The notes under the pieces were generated by a model. That model worked only from the letters and a program-made list of their open reading frames with translations. It was not told where the DNA came from and did no database searches. The position numbers were made by a program, and so were the translations under genes. Positions 35,765-45,065 of a DNA stretch of 64,000 nucleotides are shown piece by piece. Location of the stretch: assembly GCF_001484685.1 (NCBI RefSeq), contig NZ_CP012200.1, forward strand, positions 1,792,321-1,856,320. Reading direction: 5' to 3'. This DNA comes from Thermococcus sp. 2319x1 (lineage in GTDB: Archaea > Methanobacteriota_B > Thermococci > Thermococcales > Thermococcaceae). Each line of letters opens with the position of its first letter. Position 1 is the stretch's first letter.

Positions 35765-36210
35765 AATACCCTTGCATATCCCCATTTTCTAACGCTTGTT
35801 AGGATTGAGGTTTCCGTGCTCTTTATTCCTTCAATTTTTCCAAGCTTTTCTATTAGAAAGTTCTCAAGTTCCTGAAGGTCCTTCACGGTTACCTGCATTA
35901 ATACGTCGTGGGCCCCGGTGGCTATTCCCAAGACATCAACTTCCGGAAGTTTGGAAAGCTCTTCAACTGCTCTTTTGATTTTGTTGGGCTCGATGTCAAC
36001 GGCTATAAACGCCACTATGTTGTAGCCAGCTTTGAAGGGGTTTATTAAGGCGGCGAACTTTCTTATTACTCCTTCTTCGATGAGCTTTTTTACCCTGAGC
36101 CTTACGGTTGATTCGGGTATTCCTATTCTCCGGGCTATCTCGGAATAGCTCATCCTCCCGTCTTCTTGAAGCAACCTCAAGATGTTCTTATCCGTTTCGT
36201 CCAATTTCAT
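35761..36210 (-). CDS. Lrp/AsnC-family transcriptional regulator
   Basis: 149 aa. N-terminal winged HTH (LDETDKNILRLLQEDGRMSY, IARRIGIPESTVRLRVKKL) and C-terminal RAM effector domain (GYNIVAFIAVDIEPNK, GIATGAHDVLMQV). GGGTGACAAA precedes ATG 36210. It is divergent from a class III aminotransferase/racemase gene about 130 nt away, so regulation of that gene by amino acids is likely. Confidence 0.93.
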   Translation of the reverse strand: MKLDETDKNILRLLQEDGRMSYSEIARRIGIPESTVRLRVKKLIEEGVIRKFAALINPFKAGYNIVAFIAVDIEPNKIKRAVEELSKLPEVDVLGIATGAHDVLMQVTVKDLQELENFLIEKLGKIEGIKSTETSILTSVRKWGYARVF

Positions 36211-36346
36211 TTTGTCACCCAATTAGTATTTTGTTTAAATATTGTACTGATGAATTTTAAATGTTTTGTGGTATTTTTGTCAGATTCAGCAAAATTTGAC
36301 CGAAAATGCTATTAATTTCAAACGCATATTTAACTCGGTGGAAGAA

Positions 36347-37678
36347 TTGAGAAAGGAAGAGATTATAGAGCGGTATTCACGAATCTTTCCGAAGGCTTCC
36401 CGTGTAACCTACGCCCCAATAGTTGCGGTTAAAGCTAAAAACGCGAAGGTGTGGGACATTGAGGGGAGGGAGTACATAGACTTTTTGAGCGATGCAGCCG
36501 TTCAAAACGTTGGTCACAACAACGAGAGGGTTGTTAAGGCAATAAAAGAACAGGTTGAGAGGCTTATTCACTTCACTTTTATCTACGGCTTTACACTTGA
36601 GCCCCTTCTACTCGCGGAAAAGCTTGCTGAAATTTCTCCAATTGAAGAGCCAAAAATAGCCTTCGGTTTAAGCGGGAGTGATGCAAACGATGGGGCAATA
36701 AAGTTTGCCCGGGCTTATACCAAAAGGAGAACCCTTTTAAGCTATCTTAAGAGTTATTACGGCTCAACTTACGGTGCATCAAGCATAACAGGTCTTGATT
36801 TTCATGTTAGGGCGTTGGTGGGGGAGCTTAGCGACGTTCACTACATTCCTTATCCGGATTGCTACAGATGTCCCTTTGGAAAAGAGAGAAACTCCTGTAA
36901 AATGGAATGCGTCGAGTACATTAAGGCGAAGTTTGAGGGAGAAGTTTATGCAGACGGCGTTGCCGCTTTGTTTGCCGAACCGATTCAAGGAGATGCTGGA
37001 ATGATCGTGCCTCCGGAGGATTATTTCAAAAGGCTCAAGAGAATCCTCGATGAGCATGGGATTCTTTTAGCTGTGGATGAAGTCCAGAGCGGCCTTGGGA
37101 GAACTGGGAAATGGTTTGCCATAGAGCACTTCGGGGTTAAGCCGGACATAATAACCGTGGCGAAGCCCCTTGGTGGTGGCTTGCCAATAAGTGCCGTAAT
37201 CGGAAGGGCTGAGATCATGGATTCCCTACCCCCTCTGGGGCACGCCTTTACCTTAATCGGAAATCCCGTGGCGAGCAGGGCCGCTTTAGCTGTTATTGAG
37301 GAGATAGAAGAGAAGGGTCTCTTGAAAAGGGCGGAAAAGCTTGGAAGCTATGCTATGAAAAGACTGGAAAAAATGAAAAAGGAGCATGAGCTAATTGGCG
37401 ACGTGAGAGGAAAGGGGCTTATGATAGGAGTTGATTTAGTTAAGGACAGGGAGACCAAGGAGAGGGCATATGATGAAGCTAAGAAGGTCGTCTGGAGGGC
37501 TTATGAACTCGGATTAATCGTTGCTTTCCTACAAGGGAACGTCCTGAGAATACAGCCCCCGCTAACGATTGAGAAAGAAACCCTCGATGAGGGCCTTGAT
37601 AAGCTTGAAAGGGCAATAGCCGACGTTGAAGAGGGCAAAGTCGGGGATGAAGCTTTGAAGTTTGTTCAAGGCTGGTAG
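36347..37678 (+). CDS. Class III PLP aminotransferase / amino-acid racemase-like enzyme
   Basis: About 443 aa. PLP-site motifs: [50 protein letters not shown], and the Schiff-base Lys in [11 protein letters not shown]. Thermococcales carry several members that are amino-acid racemases or omega-aminotransferases, and this cannot be separated here. TTG 36347 has GGTGG 5 nt upstream; GTG 36338 is the alternative, while the frame from 36266 is too long for the family. TTTTAAATG at about 36253-36261 is a likely TATA box. Confidence 0.88.
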   Translation: MRKEEIIERYSRIFPKASRVTYAPIVAVKAKNAKVWDIEGREYIDFLSDAAVQNVGHNNERVVKAIKEQVERLIHFTFIYGFTLEPLLLAEKLAEISPIEEPKIAFGLSGSDANDGAIKFARAYTKRRTLLSYLKSYYGSTYGASSITGLDFHVRALVGELSDVHYIPYPDCYRCPFGKERNSCKMECVEYIKAKFEGEVYADGVAALFAEPIQGDAGMIVPPEDYFKRLKRILDEHGILLAVDEVQSGLGRTGKWFAIEHFGVKPDIITVAKPLGGGLPISAVIGRAEIMDSLPPLGHAFTLIGNPVASRAALAVIEEIEEKGLLKRAEKLGSYAMKRLEKMKKEHELIGDVRGKGLMIGVDLVKDRETKERAYDEAKKVVWRAYELGLIVAFLQGNVLRIQPPLTIEKETLDEGLDKLERAIADVEEGKVGDEALKFVQGW

Positions 37679-37694
37679 CTTTTTTTATTTACTG

Positions 37695-37888
37695 CTGTCT
37701 TTTGATATTGGAGCACTTGTTTTGGGAAGCTTAGCAGTTTTTGTGGTCTCACGGGTGGATTTTATCCTAAACTTTGCCGTGGCATCTTCAATGAGAGCCT
37801 TTTGGCAGTGGTTCCGCTTTTCAGCATAATGGCTCTTTCGTTTGTGTCTCCATTCTCAGTTCTTCCACAAATAAGAAGGAAAAATTAA
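37695..37888 (+). pseudogene. C-terminal remnant of an MFS-type transporter
   Basis: Two frames read like the last helices of a permease: FDIGALVLGSLAVFVVSR and DFILNFAVASSMRAF, then after a frame change VPLFSIMALSFVSPFSVLP with QIRRKN and a stop at 37886-37888. No start or upstream part is present. It fills the gap between the aminotransferase and the helicase. Confidence 0.45.
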
Positions 37889-39855
37889 TGTGTCTCTGCA
37901 TTTCCAAGCCTTATGTACCTCCCATGCCTTTTCACGAACTCCAAAAAGCGTTTATACGTTGGATGGGCACTTAGGGTTCCGCTGTCGCCAACTGCAATCA
38001 GCTTTCTCTTTGTCCTTGTTAGAGCAACGTTGAGCCTTCTCAGATCAGTTAAAAACCCCAGCTCAGCGTTCTTGTTTGACCTGACAAAAGACAGTACTAC
38101 CACCTCTTTCTCCCTTCCTTGGTAGCCATCCACACTGTGAACCTCAATTTCTTCACCGATTAGGGAGCGTATCAAATCCACCTGGTCGTCGTAGGGTGTG
38201 ATGATCCCTATCCACTCCTCCTTAACCCCCATTCTTAAGAGCCTCTCAACAATTTCTTTAACCAGAAGGGCCTCGAGGGGGTTTTCTCTTGAGGTGGAGC
38301 CTTTCCTCTGCCTCTCCCACTTGTCTCTTCTCTCCGCTGTATCGACAAAAACGAGCGGCTCTTCTCTTTTTAGGATTGAGTCCCAGGGCTCTCCGAAAAA
38401 CGGTTCCCTCACTTTCAGGTTGGCTAAAGTTATGTTCTTTACGCTTTCATCCGCTTTTATTTTGCCATCGTAGAACTCTCTGCTCGGAAACTCCATGAGC
38501 TTCTCGTTCATCCTGTACTGTATTTCGAGCATCTTCGCTTTCTCTGGGTAAAGCTGGATAAGCCTTTCAAAAAGCGTCTCGCTGAGCTCCTTTGCCTCTT
38601 CACTTAGAATTGTTGGGGGTAGCTGCTTGTGATCTCCAGCGAGAACAAAGCGTTTTGCCTTTGCGATTGGAATTAAAACACTTGGAATCGTCGCTTGGGA
38701 TGCTTCATCTATTATCGCAACGTCGAACTCCACATCCCTTACAAACTCAAGGGCTGCAGAGGAGTTTGTGCTCAAGATTACATCCGCTTTGTCGATTATT
38801 TCTCTGATTATCTCTTCCTCTATCTTTCCGGCAAACTTGTAGAGCTTCTGCACCTCCTCGTTTAGCACTATCCACCGGGCCATCTCCTTAACGTCCTTTG
38901 CGGGGACTCCCCTTGCCCCTCTGCCCTTCTCGGCCAGCTTTAGGATTTGCTTGTTGGTTAGCCCTCTTCTAAGGCCTGGCGCTGGTCTTTTGTGTTGATC
39001 CCTCATCATGGCCAGTCTCTCGGCTTTATTTCTAAGCTCTCTGACCCTTCTGTATCCCTCGTGACTTTCAACCTGAAATGCGAGGGTTGATTCCTTCAGG
39101 TGCTTTGAGACCCGTGAGGGATGCCCAAGGCGAACGAGCTTAACCTTTCCCCAGAGCCTTTCAACGAGGTTGTCAACTGCTACGTTGCTCTCAGCTGTTG
39201 CGAGAACTTTGTTTCCTCTCTTGACCTCTTGGAGGATGAGCTCGGCAAGGGTTCTCGTCTTTCCGGTGCCAAAGGGGCCGTGGATTAAAAAGAAGTCCTC
39301 GCTACCAAGGGCAAGACTTATAGCTTCTCTCTGTGTGGGGTTGAGGTTTTTATCGAAAGGTTCAAATTCTTGGAGGATGCTCTTCAAGGGTTTTTCTTGT
39401 TTTAGGATGAGCTTCAAAGCTTTAACGCCATTTTCGCTGAGACTTTTTAGGTTCTCTATCTGCCTTCTGAAGGTTACATCGTTTGCATAGAGGTCTATTC
39501 TAACGTTTCTCAAAGCCCATGAAGGGACGGATTCCAAGGCGACAACAATAAACCTGCTCCCCTTTTCAACAACGGTTCCAACAAGGTCACTCATTAGAGG
39601 ATTTCCCCGGCTGATTAAAACAAGATCCCCGACGCTTATCTCTGTTTTAAATGGTTCCCTCCTTCCATACTTGACGAGCTTAAAGCCGAATTCCTCACCG
39701 GTTATTTTTCCGTTGAGGTTCAAAACAGCTCTACCAAGCTTTTCCCTCTCGTAACCCCTTAACTTCTTTATCTCTTCGCGCATTGCTTCTATCTCAGCCT
39801 CTCGCTCAAGCTCGACAAGCTCGATTAGTTTTGCAATGTAGCTTTTGACGTGCAT
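37885..39855 (-). CDS. SF1 DNA/RNA helicase, Upf1/Dna2 (DNA2-NAM7) type
   Basis: 656 aa. N-terminal accessory domain (about 1-175, beta-barrel-like), then helicase motifs: Walker A HGPFGTGKTRTLAEL (about 193), AESNVAVDNLVERL (Ia), VAIIDEASQATIP (II), LAGDHKQLPPTI (III), IQYRMNEKLMEFPS (IV), VDGYQGREKEVVVLSFVRS (V) and RLNVALTRTKRKL (VI). The size and motifs match the human IGHMBP2/archaeal group. Substrate unknown; roles in replication or RNA handling are possible. Confidence 0.93.
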   Translation of the reverse strand: MHVKSYIAKLIELVELEREAEIEAMREEIKKLRGYEREKLGRAVLNLNGKITGEEFGFKLVKYGRREPFKTEISVGDLVLISRGNPLMSDLVGTVVEKGSRFIVVALESVPSWALRNVRIDLYANDVTFRRQIENLKSLSENGVKALKLILKQEKPLKSILQEFEPFDKNLNPTQREAISLALGSEDFFLIHGPFGTGKTRTLAELILQEVKRGNKVLATAESNVAVDNLVERLWGKVKLVRLGHPSRVSKHLKESTLAFQVESHEGYRRVRELRNKAERLAMMRDQHKRPAPGLRRGLTNKQILKLAEKGRGARGVPAKDVKEMARWIVLNEEVQKLYKFAGKIEEEIIREIIDKADVILSTNSSAALEFVRDVEFDVAIIDEASQATIPSVLIPIAKAKRFVLAGDHKQLPPTILSEEAKELSETLFERLIQLYPEKAKMLEIQYRMNEKLMEFPSREFYDGKIKADESVKNITLANLKVREPFFGEPWDSILKREEPLVFVDTAERRDKWERQRKGSTSRENPLEALLVKEIVERLLRMGVKEEWIGIITPYDDQVDLIRSLIGEEIEVHSVDGYQGREKEVVVLSFVRSNKNAELGFLTDLRRLNVALTRTKRKLIAVGDSGTLSAHPTYKRFLEFVKRHGRYIRLGNAETH

Positions 39856-39902
39856 GACCCATCACTGGGGAAGTAAAAAACTCCTGTAGAAGAGCGTTTT
39901 AG

Positions 39903-39977
39903 TGGGCCCGCGGGGCTTCGAACCCCGGACCTCCCGCTTATCAGGCGGGCGCTCTGACCAGGCTGAGCCACGGGCCC
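39903..39977 (-). tRNA. tRNA-Ile (GAT)
   Basis: 75 nt. The acceptor stem is GGGCCCG/CGGGCCC, the D arm contains AGCCTGGTCAGAGC, the anticodon arm CGCCTGATAAGCG has anticodon GAT, and the T arm has GGTTCGAA. No intron and no encoded CCA. It lies 6 nt downstream of tRNA-Glu on the same strand, so both come from one transcript. Confidence 0.95.
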
Positions 39978-39983
39978 ATTGTT

Positions 39984-40061
39984 TGGTGCCCCGGCCGGGA
40001 TTTGAACCCGGGGCGCGGGATCGAGAGTCCCGCATGTTTGACCGGGCTACACCACCGGGGC
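39984..40061 (-). tRNA. tRNA-Glu (CTC)
   Basis: 78 nt with an encoded CCA. The acceptor stem is GCCCCGG/CCGGGGC, the anticodon arm GCGGGACTCTCGATCCCGC has loop anticodon CTC, and the T arm has GGTTCAAAT. No intron. It is the promoter-proximal member of the two-tRNA unit. Confidence 0.95.
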
Positions 40062-40087
40062 GTCGATGTTGATAACCAAAAATTAAT

Positions 40088-40095
40088 TTATAAAT
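40088..40095 (-). promoter_or_regulatory. tRNA operon TATA box
   Basis: TTTATAAA at 40088-40095, read on the minus strand within GATTTATAAATTAA, lies about 27-34 nt before the tRNA-Glu 5' end, the right distance for an archaeal promoter. GAAAG just upstream may be the BRE. Confidence 0.65.
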
Positions 40096-40210
40096 CTTTC
40101 GATGCTCCATGTGCTCCATTGGAATCTTAACGGAATTAACGCATGGTGGAACTGGGCATGAAAGCTGAAATGTCCATGTGATTTCTAAAGCTTATGGGGT
40201 GAAAGTTTCT

Positions 40211-41032
40211 TTAATGCTCTTTATTCCCGTGGTTTTGTTGCTCCAGGTAAACCTCCAGATATTTTATGAGCTCCTTAACGCTTGGCATAACAACGTCGGG
40301 TTTTGCTTTGCTCCTTTCGATGTCCTCAAGTGTATTAACCCCGGTGAGCACCATTATCGCTTTGGCGTTTATCCTCCTTGCAAACTCTATATCTGTGTCT
40401 AGCCTATCCCCCACAACCCAGATTTCATCGGCGTTCAGCTTCTCTTTTACAACTTCAAAAACCGGCCTGTTGGGCTTGCCGATTATTAAGGGCTCCTTCT
40501 CTGTTGCAGCTTTTAGGGCGGCAATTATCGAGCCGGCCCCAGGTAGAATGCCCTCTTCACTTGGGTAAGTTGTGTCGGGATTAGTCCCTATGAAGAGTGC
40601 ACCATTCCTTATGGCCAAACAGCCGTATTTGAGCTTTTCGTAGGTTAAAGCAGGGTCAAGGCCGACCACAACGTATTCTATTTCCTTCCATCGTTTTCTT
40701 GCCTCCTCAACGCTTATTATGGGCCATCCTATTGATTTTATCTCTTCCAGAAGTCCTTCTCCACCGATTGCAAAAACGTTGCCCCTCTCAAAGTTTCTGC
40801 TCAAATACCTAGCCGTCGCATATCCTGAGGTTATTATCCTATCTTCCCCAACGTCAATTCCCATCTTTTGGAGCTTTTCCCTGTACATTCTGGCATTTCT
40901 CGTGGAGTTGTTGGTGAGAAAAATGAATGGGACTTTATTCGCTTTTAAAAACTCGATAACCTCATTTGCTCCTTCAATGGGCTCTTTCCCCCTGTAAATG
41001 ACACCGTCCATGTCAAAGATGATTCCGATCAT
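40211..41032 (-). CDS. HAD-family sugar phosphatase, NagD/subfamily IIA
   Basis: 273 aa. HAD motifs: GIIFDMDGVIYRG (I, nucleophile Asp), FLTNNSTRNA (II), GKPNRPVFEVV (III Lys) and VGDRLDTDIEFARR (IV). The C2 cap between motifs II and III is typical of subfamily IIA (NagD, phosphoglycolate or p-nitrophenyl phosphatases). GGTGCC precedes ATG 41032. The physiological substrate is not clear. Confidence 0.92.
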   Translation of the reverse strand: MIGIIFDMDGVIYRGKEPIEGANEVIEFLKANKVPFIFLTNNSTRNARMYREKLQKMGIDVGEDRIITSGYATARYLSRNFERGNVFAIGGEGLLEEIKSIGWPIISVEEARKRWKEIEYVVVGLDPALTYEKLKYGCLAIRNGALFIGTNPDTTYPSEEGILPGAGSIIAALKAATEKEPLIIGKPNRPVFEVVKEKLNADEIWVVGDRLDTDIEFARRINAKAIMVLTGVNTLEDIERSKAKPDVVMPSVKELIKYLEVYLEQQNHGNKEH

Positions 41033-41072
41033 AACTGGCACCAAGAAAGAAAGGGAAAGGGGGTTTAAAAAT

Positions 41073-41669
41073 TCACTGCTCTGCGTAAATTTGAAGAGAA
41101 ATTAAGCACAGGTCTTTTTGGATTTCATTTCCAGCTTCTGGGTTCACGAGGAAGAACATTGAAACCTTGGCCACCTCTGACGGCTTAAGAGGGGAGGTGA
41201 GGATTGATATTGAGTGACTGTTTAGATCGAAAAGGGTTTTTCCGGAATAATCGTTTAGGGTGTAGGTTTGGTTTTCAACAGTTATGGTTATCCGCTCCAG
41301 TATGAGGTTCCTGCTGAGCTCTCCAGCATCTGGGCTCGAGTCCACCAATGCCTCTGCATCGATGAGATCTCCATTTTCCAAGTCTTTGATGCTTGGGATT
41401 ATTAGTATCTTGGAGACGTTGAAATCGCCGCTGTTTTTTATGTAGAACTCCGCCTTTACTTCGTCTCCGGGCTTTAGGTCATCGAAGGCGAAGAGCCTTA
41501 AGTCGTTGTAAAAAGTATTTCCGGTCTTGCTTATTCTGATGTCAAACTCTCCCGTTGAAATTTCGTTGTTCTCTGAGGTGCTCACGTCACTGAAAATCGC
41601 CATCCCTATCCTGAAGCCTGCTGCACCAAGTAAAAGCCCTACAAATATAAGGCCCAGTTCTCTTTTCAT
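41073..41669 (-). CDS. TasA/camelysin-like secreted protein
   Basis: 198 aa with an N-terminal membrane or signal segment (LIFVGLLLGAAGFRIGMAIF) followed by FSDVSTSENNEISTGEFDI, the start typical of SipW-processed TasA/CalY proteins. The mature part is beta-rich (LKPGDEVKAEFYIKNSGDF). It probably forms fibres or a surface layer component. GGTGAAAGCT precedes ATG 41669. It is downstream of the DUF1616 gene on the same strand, 149 nt away. Confidence 0.75.
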   Translation of the reverse strand: MKRELGLIFVGLLLGAAGFRIGMAIFSDVSTSENNEISTGEFDIRISKTGNTFYNDLRLFAFDDLKPGDEVKAEFYIKNSGDFNVSKILIIPSIKDLENGDLIDAEALVDSSPDAGELSRNLILERITITVENQTYTLNDYSGKTLFDLNSHSISILTSPLKPSEVAKVSMFFLVNPEAGNEIQKDLCLISLQIYAEQ

Positions 41670-41818
41670 AGCTTTCACCCGGGGAGTTTTTACAATTATT
41701 TTAAGTAAAATGTTAATTAAAAAGTTTTTGCCAGCATTACTACATTTAAGTAAAATGCAAAAGCAGATTGCCCTTACTTTTGAAAGCCGTTCACGGAGGA
41801 CAAGAACTCCACAAAAAT

Positions 41819-42805
41819 TCAGATCTCCCTAACTTCAATGTTGAGCTTTAGAGCCTGTATTTTGCCTTCTATGGCATCCAGAATTCTCTGCGTGGCATTT
41901 GTTTGGGCATAATCGCCGTTTACTGGGCTTGGCAGTGGCGGTCTTTCATCTTTGAAGAGTAGAAACCAGAGCTGCCACTTTCCGGGCTTGTCCATGCTGA
42001 AGGTGTAGTTCCTCTCCCACTGCGGTGTCCAGTTACCTTCGATATCAACTGGCTTGTGGGGGAGCGTCACGTTGAAGTAATCCATAAGGTACATGTTATT
42101 GATATGGGTTTCATTCGTTTCGAAGTCGTATGTGAGGTTGACCAGCCAGACTTCGACGTGATATGTTACGTTTCTATACTCATGATTTGCTATGCCCATT
42201 ATCACCGTTCCGTTCTCCCCAACGAAGAGCCTCGTCGGATAATCGGCAGCTTTTCCTCCCGGCCCGAGGATGTAGAACTCCGTAAACTTCTCCCCAGGCT
42301 TCGGGTGGGTTATGACGTAGCCAAGGGTTGCTATGGAGGAGATGATTGCTATGATTAAGATTACCGTCAGGACTTTGTCGAGTTTGCTCGCTTCCTCCCA
42401 CTCGAGCTCTTCTTTGATCCTCTCAATGCTTATTCTTGGAATCCAAGGCTCAATGGCATTAACCCTTCTGTATATTGCTACAAGGGCGAAGATTATGTTG
42501 AAGACGGTTAAGCTCACGAGGATCGGAATTAGCCTTATTCCCCAGGGGGTGTAGTTGAGAGCCAAACCGATTAACGGCACGATGGCAATGCTTAGACCAA
42601 AGCTTAAGGCCAGTCTCTCGAGGTTGTCAAGCTCTTTCTTCTCTGGGAATAGGGCTGTTATGAAAACGTAGCCCGGAAAGAAGAGCACGAAGGCTAAGCC
42701 AAGGGCTTTTCTAAGCAAACTATCTGGATAGAAAGCTATGAGAAGGTCAAGGAGGAGCGATAGTGTGATTATTGTTATTAAATCCCAGTAATCTCTAAGG
42801 TTCAT
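41819..42805 (-). CDS. DUF1616 membrane protein
   Basis: 328 aa. Four N-terminal membrane helices (about 8-115), a charged loop, a fifth helix at about 145-165, and an outward domain beginning TEFYILGPGGKAADYPTRL that is beta-rich and ends in GKWQLWFLLFKDE. This layout and the GPGGKA-x-x-YP motif fit DUF1616, common in archaeal surface-polymer loci. Possibly it works with the TasA-like protein. ATG 42805 is preceded by GGTGGTCAA. Confidence 0.85.
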   Translation of the reverse strand: MNLRDYWDLITIITLSLLLDLLIAFYPDSLLRKALGLAFVLFFPGYVFITALFPEKKELDNLERLALSFGLSIAIVPLIGLALNYTPWGIRLIPILVSLTVFNIIFALVAIYRRVNAIEPWIPRISIERIKEELEWEEASKLDKVLTVILIIAIISSIATLGYVITHPKPGEKFTEFYILGPGGKAADYPTRLFVGENGTVIMGIANHEYRNVTYHVEVWLVNLTYDFETNETHINNMYLMDYFNVTLPHKPVDIEGNWTPQWERNYTFSMDKPGKWQLWFLLFKDERPPLPSPVNGDYAQTNATQRILDAIEGKIQALKLNIEVREI

Positions 42806-42889
42806 TTGACCACCGGAGGGATAAAGAAGGGAAGGCTTAAAATTCTTCGCTCATCTAGGTATTCTGGTTGATATTAGTTCTGGGAACCA

Positions 42890-43745
42890 CCCCCACCTGT
42901 TATTCAGAATCAACGCCAGAAAGTCCAAATAACCCTGCAACTCAAGCTGGCACACGATACTTCCTCAGATAAGCCCTCAGAAAACCGTGCCTGTTCTCAC
43001 AACTGTTAACATGCTCACAACGTGCAAACTCCCTCCCAGAATGATTAACCCGCTCATGAGAATTAATAACCCCCAAACCCTCCCTCAGAGAATCATAAAT
43101 GGAATACTCGTCAGTAAACTCCCGCAATCAAATTTCCAACTCGATGCTTGAGCTTCTGAGGAAAATCCCGCAGATTCTCAAAGACAAGAAAGAGAACCTG
43201 CCCCGTCTTCCTGTAGAGTCACTACCGGCGGTTTCCGGAGTTTGCAGTCCCTCTGCCGCGTTTGTGCCTGCCTCTCTGCCTGGGATTCTTTTTTAAAGCC
43301 TTTACTGCCGGCGTGGGGGTAAACTTCGTCAATTTCAATAACATCCTCCAGCCTGACTTTAGAGTTTCCGGCTATCCTCTGCACTTCGTGGACGAAGTTT
43401 AGGACTGCTTGGTAGTCCCTGTTGAGTTATTCTGAGATTAGTTTGGTGCTTTTGTGGGGCATTGACCCGTTAAGTCATTTCGTTGATTGGGAATTTGTGG
43501 TGGTCGAATATTGTTCCTGTTAGGTCGTTGAAGTGTTTTCCGCAGTTTTTGCAGTGGTATTTCTGGGCTCTTTTCGGCGTGTGTCCGTTTTTCTGTGATG
43601 TTTTTACTGCCGTAGTATTAGCTACTCCGTTTGGCCAGCGGATTTGTCTGATTGTCTTGTAACACTCTTCTTGGTCTGGTAAGAATAATCTTCGGGCGAT
43701 TATGTCGTTTGTAATTGCCCCTGTCATAATCTAATACTTGGGAAG
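42890..43745 (-). mobile_element. Relic of an IS1595-type (ISXO2-like) element
   Basis: Pieces of one transposase are scattered over three frames. 43470-43727 has the N-terminal zinc-ribbon part (KRAQKYHCKNCGKHFNDL, LTGTIFDHHKFP) with the first Cys pair mutated. 43178-43384 has LEDVIEIDEVYPHAGSKGFK, the region with the first catalytic Asp. 42942-43127 has HERVNHSGREFARCEHVNS and the C-terminus HGFLRAYLRKYR. Clear terminal repeats are not visible. It is dead and separates the DUF1616 gene from the glycan locus. Confidence 0.7.
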
Positions 43746-43778
43746 AAAACTTAAAAACCTTTCAGCCACAATAAGTAG

Positions 43779-45065
43779 ATGAGCCATGATAATATAGGCA
43801 TCTCAGAGGGGTTAGAGATAATGAATTCACTAAAAACCGTAATATCTAAACACGGTCTCTTCAGGGATACGTTTATCATGATGGTTGCAGTAACACTTTC
43901 AAATTTCTTTAACTACCTATATCAGCTCTCCATGGGGAGGCTATTGACTCCGGTAGAGTATGGAGAGCTTTTTAGTTTGTTGTCCCTATTCTATATATTC
44001 TCAGTATTCTTTACAACGGTGAACACTTCCATAACAAAGTTTACATCAATTTACAAGATAAACAATGAATATGGGAAAATTAAGACAATTTTGGTGAAGG
44101 CTAGCAAAAGTCTAGCACTAATTGGTGGGCTAATTTTCTTGGGCGTAGTGATTTTAAGCCCATATATATCCAAGTTCCTCAACATTGATAATTCTTTATT
44201 AGTGATTATACTCTTCGCATCAATACCCTTCGGATTTGTTCTCCCCGTGTATCAGGGAATTTTGAGGGGACTACAAAGATTTGGAGCTTTGGGGATAAGC
44301 GTCTCTTCATGGTCGTTCTTTAAACTCTTCTTTGGTGTTGTTCTTGTTTTGCTTGGCTTTGGGGTTGTTGGTGGCATTTCTGGGATGTTTTTGGCTCATG
44401 TATTTGCCCTTTTTATAACATTGGTCTTTCTCGGGGATTTGCTTAAAGTTAAAGGAGATGATGGGATAAATCTTAGAGATATGATGAACTACAGCAGTTT
44501 AGCCTTTTTGGCAATATTTGCTTATACAACAATGTGGAACATTGATGTTATTTTGGTTAAGCATTATCTCTCTCCTTTGGAAGCGGGGCAGTATTCTGCC
44601 ATCTCTGTGCTGGGGAAAATCGTTTTGTTTGCTCCTGGAGCAGTTGGTATGGTAATATTCCCAAAAGCCGCTGAGATGCATGAGAAAGGGGAAGAGCATT
44701 TTCACGTATTGCTAAAGGGATTAGTTTTGACGCTTTTGATCTCTGGCGGAATGGTTTTAGCCTATGCTCTGTTCCCAGATTTTATTATCACGTTTATTTA
44801 CGGAGGAAAATACCTAAATATTGCGCCGTATTTGTGGAAGTATGGCTTGGCGATGATGTTCTTTTCGTTGGCGGGTGTAATGGTTAATTATTCTTTATCC
44901 ATAAACAAGATAAATATTTCTTTCTATCTATTAGGACTGCTCGCAACTGAGATAGTCCTGCTGTCTCTTGGTAGTAGGAACATTCCTACAATAATAAATA
45001 TGTTAACTGGAGTAAGCATTTTAATGGTAATTGTGCTGTTCATATATACAGGGAGGCAGAAGTAA
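43779..45065 (+). CDS. Polysaccharide/lipid-linked glycan flippase (Wzx-like)
   Basis: About 428 aa with 12 or so membrane helices over the whole length and the signature LSMGRLLTPVEYGELFSLLS of the PST/MATE-like flippases. Probably turns lipid-linked glycan across the membrane. ATG 43779 would be leaderless from the CTTAAAAACC box at about 43749; ATG 43821 (MNSLKTVISKHG) with a weak GAGGGG is the alternative. First gene of a run of overlapping genes (its TAA overlaps the next ATG). Confidence 0.88.
   Translation: MSHDNIGISEGLEIMNSLKTVISKHGLFRDTFIMMVAVTLSNFFNYLYQLSMGRLLTPVEYGELFSLLSLFYIFSVFFTTVNTSITKFTSIYKINNEYGKIKTILVKASKSLALIGGLIFLGVVILSPYISKFLNIDNSLLVIILFASIPFGFVLPVYQGILRGLQRFGALGISVSSWSFFKLFFGVVLVLLGFGVVGGISGMFLAHVFALFITLVFLGDLLKVKGDDGINLRDMMNYSSLAFLAIFAYTTMWNIDVILVKHYLSPLEAGQYSAISVLGKIVLFAPGAVGMVIFPKAAEMHEKGEEHFHVLLKGLVLTLLISGGMVLAYALFPDFIITFIYGGKYLNIAPYLWKYGLAMMFFSLAGVMVNYSLSINKINISFYLLGLLATEIVLLSLGSRNIPTIINMLTGVSILMVIVLFIYTGRQK

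Noticed and set aside
42056-42358. Forward frame of 100 codons inside the DUF1616 gene
   Set aside because: It is the opposite-strand shadow of a well-supported membrane protein gene and has no RBS.
43779-43781. Certain start of the flippase gene at ATG 43779
   Set aside because: Not settled: the promoter favours a leaderless start there, but ATG 43821 also gives a normal protein; both are mentioned in the feature.
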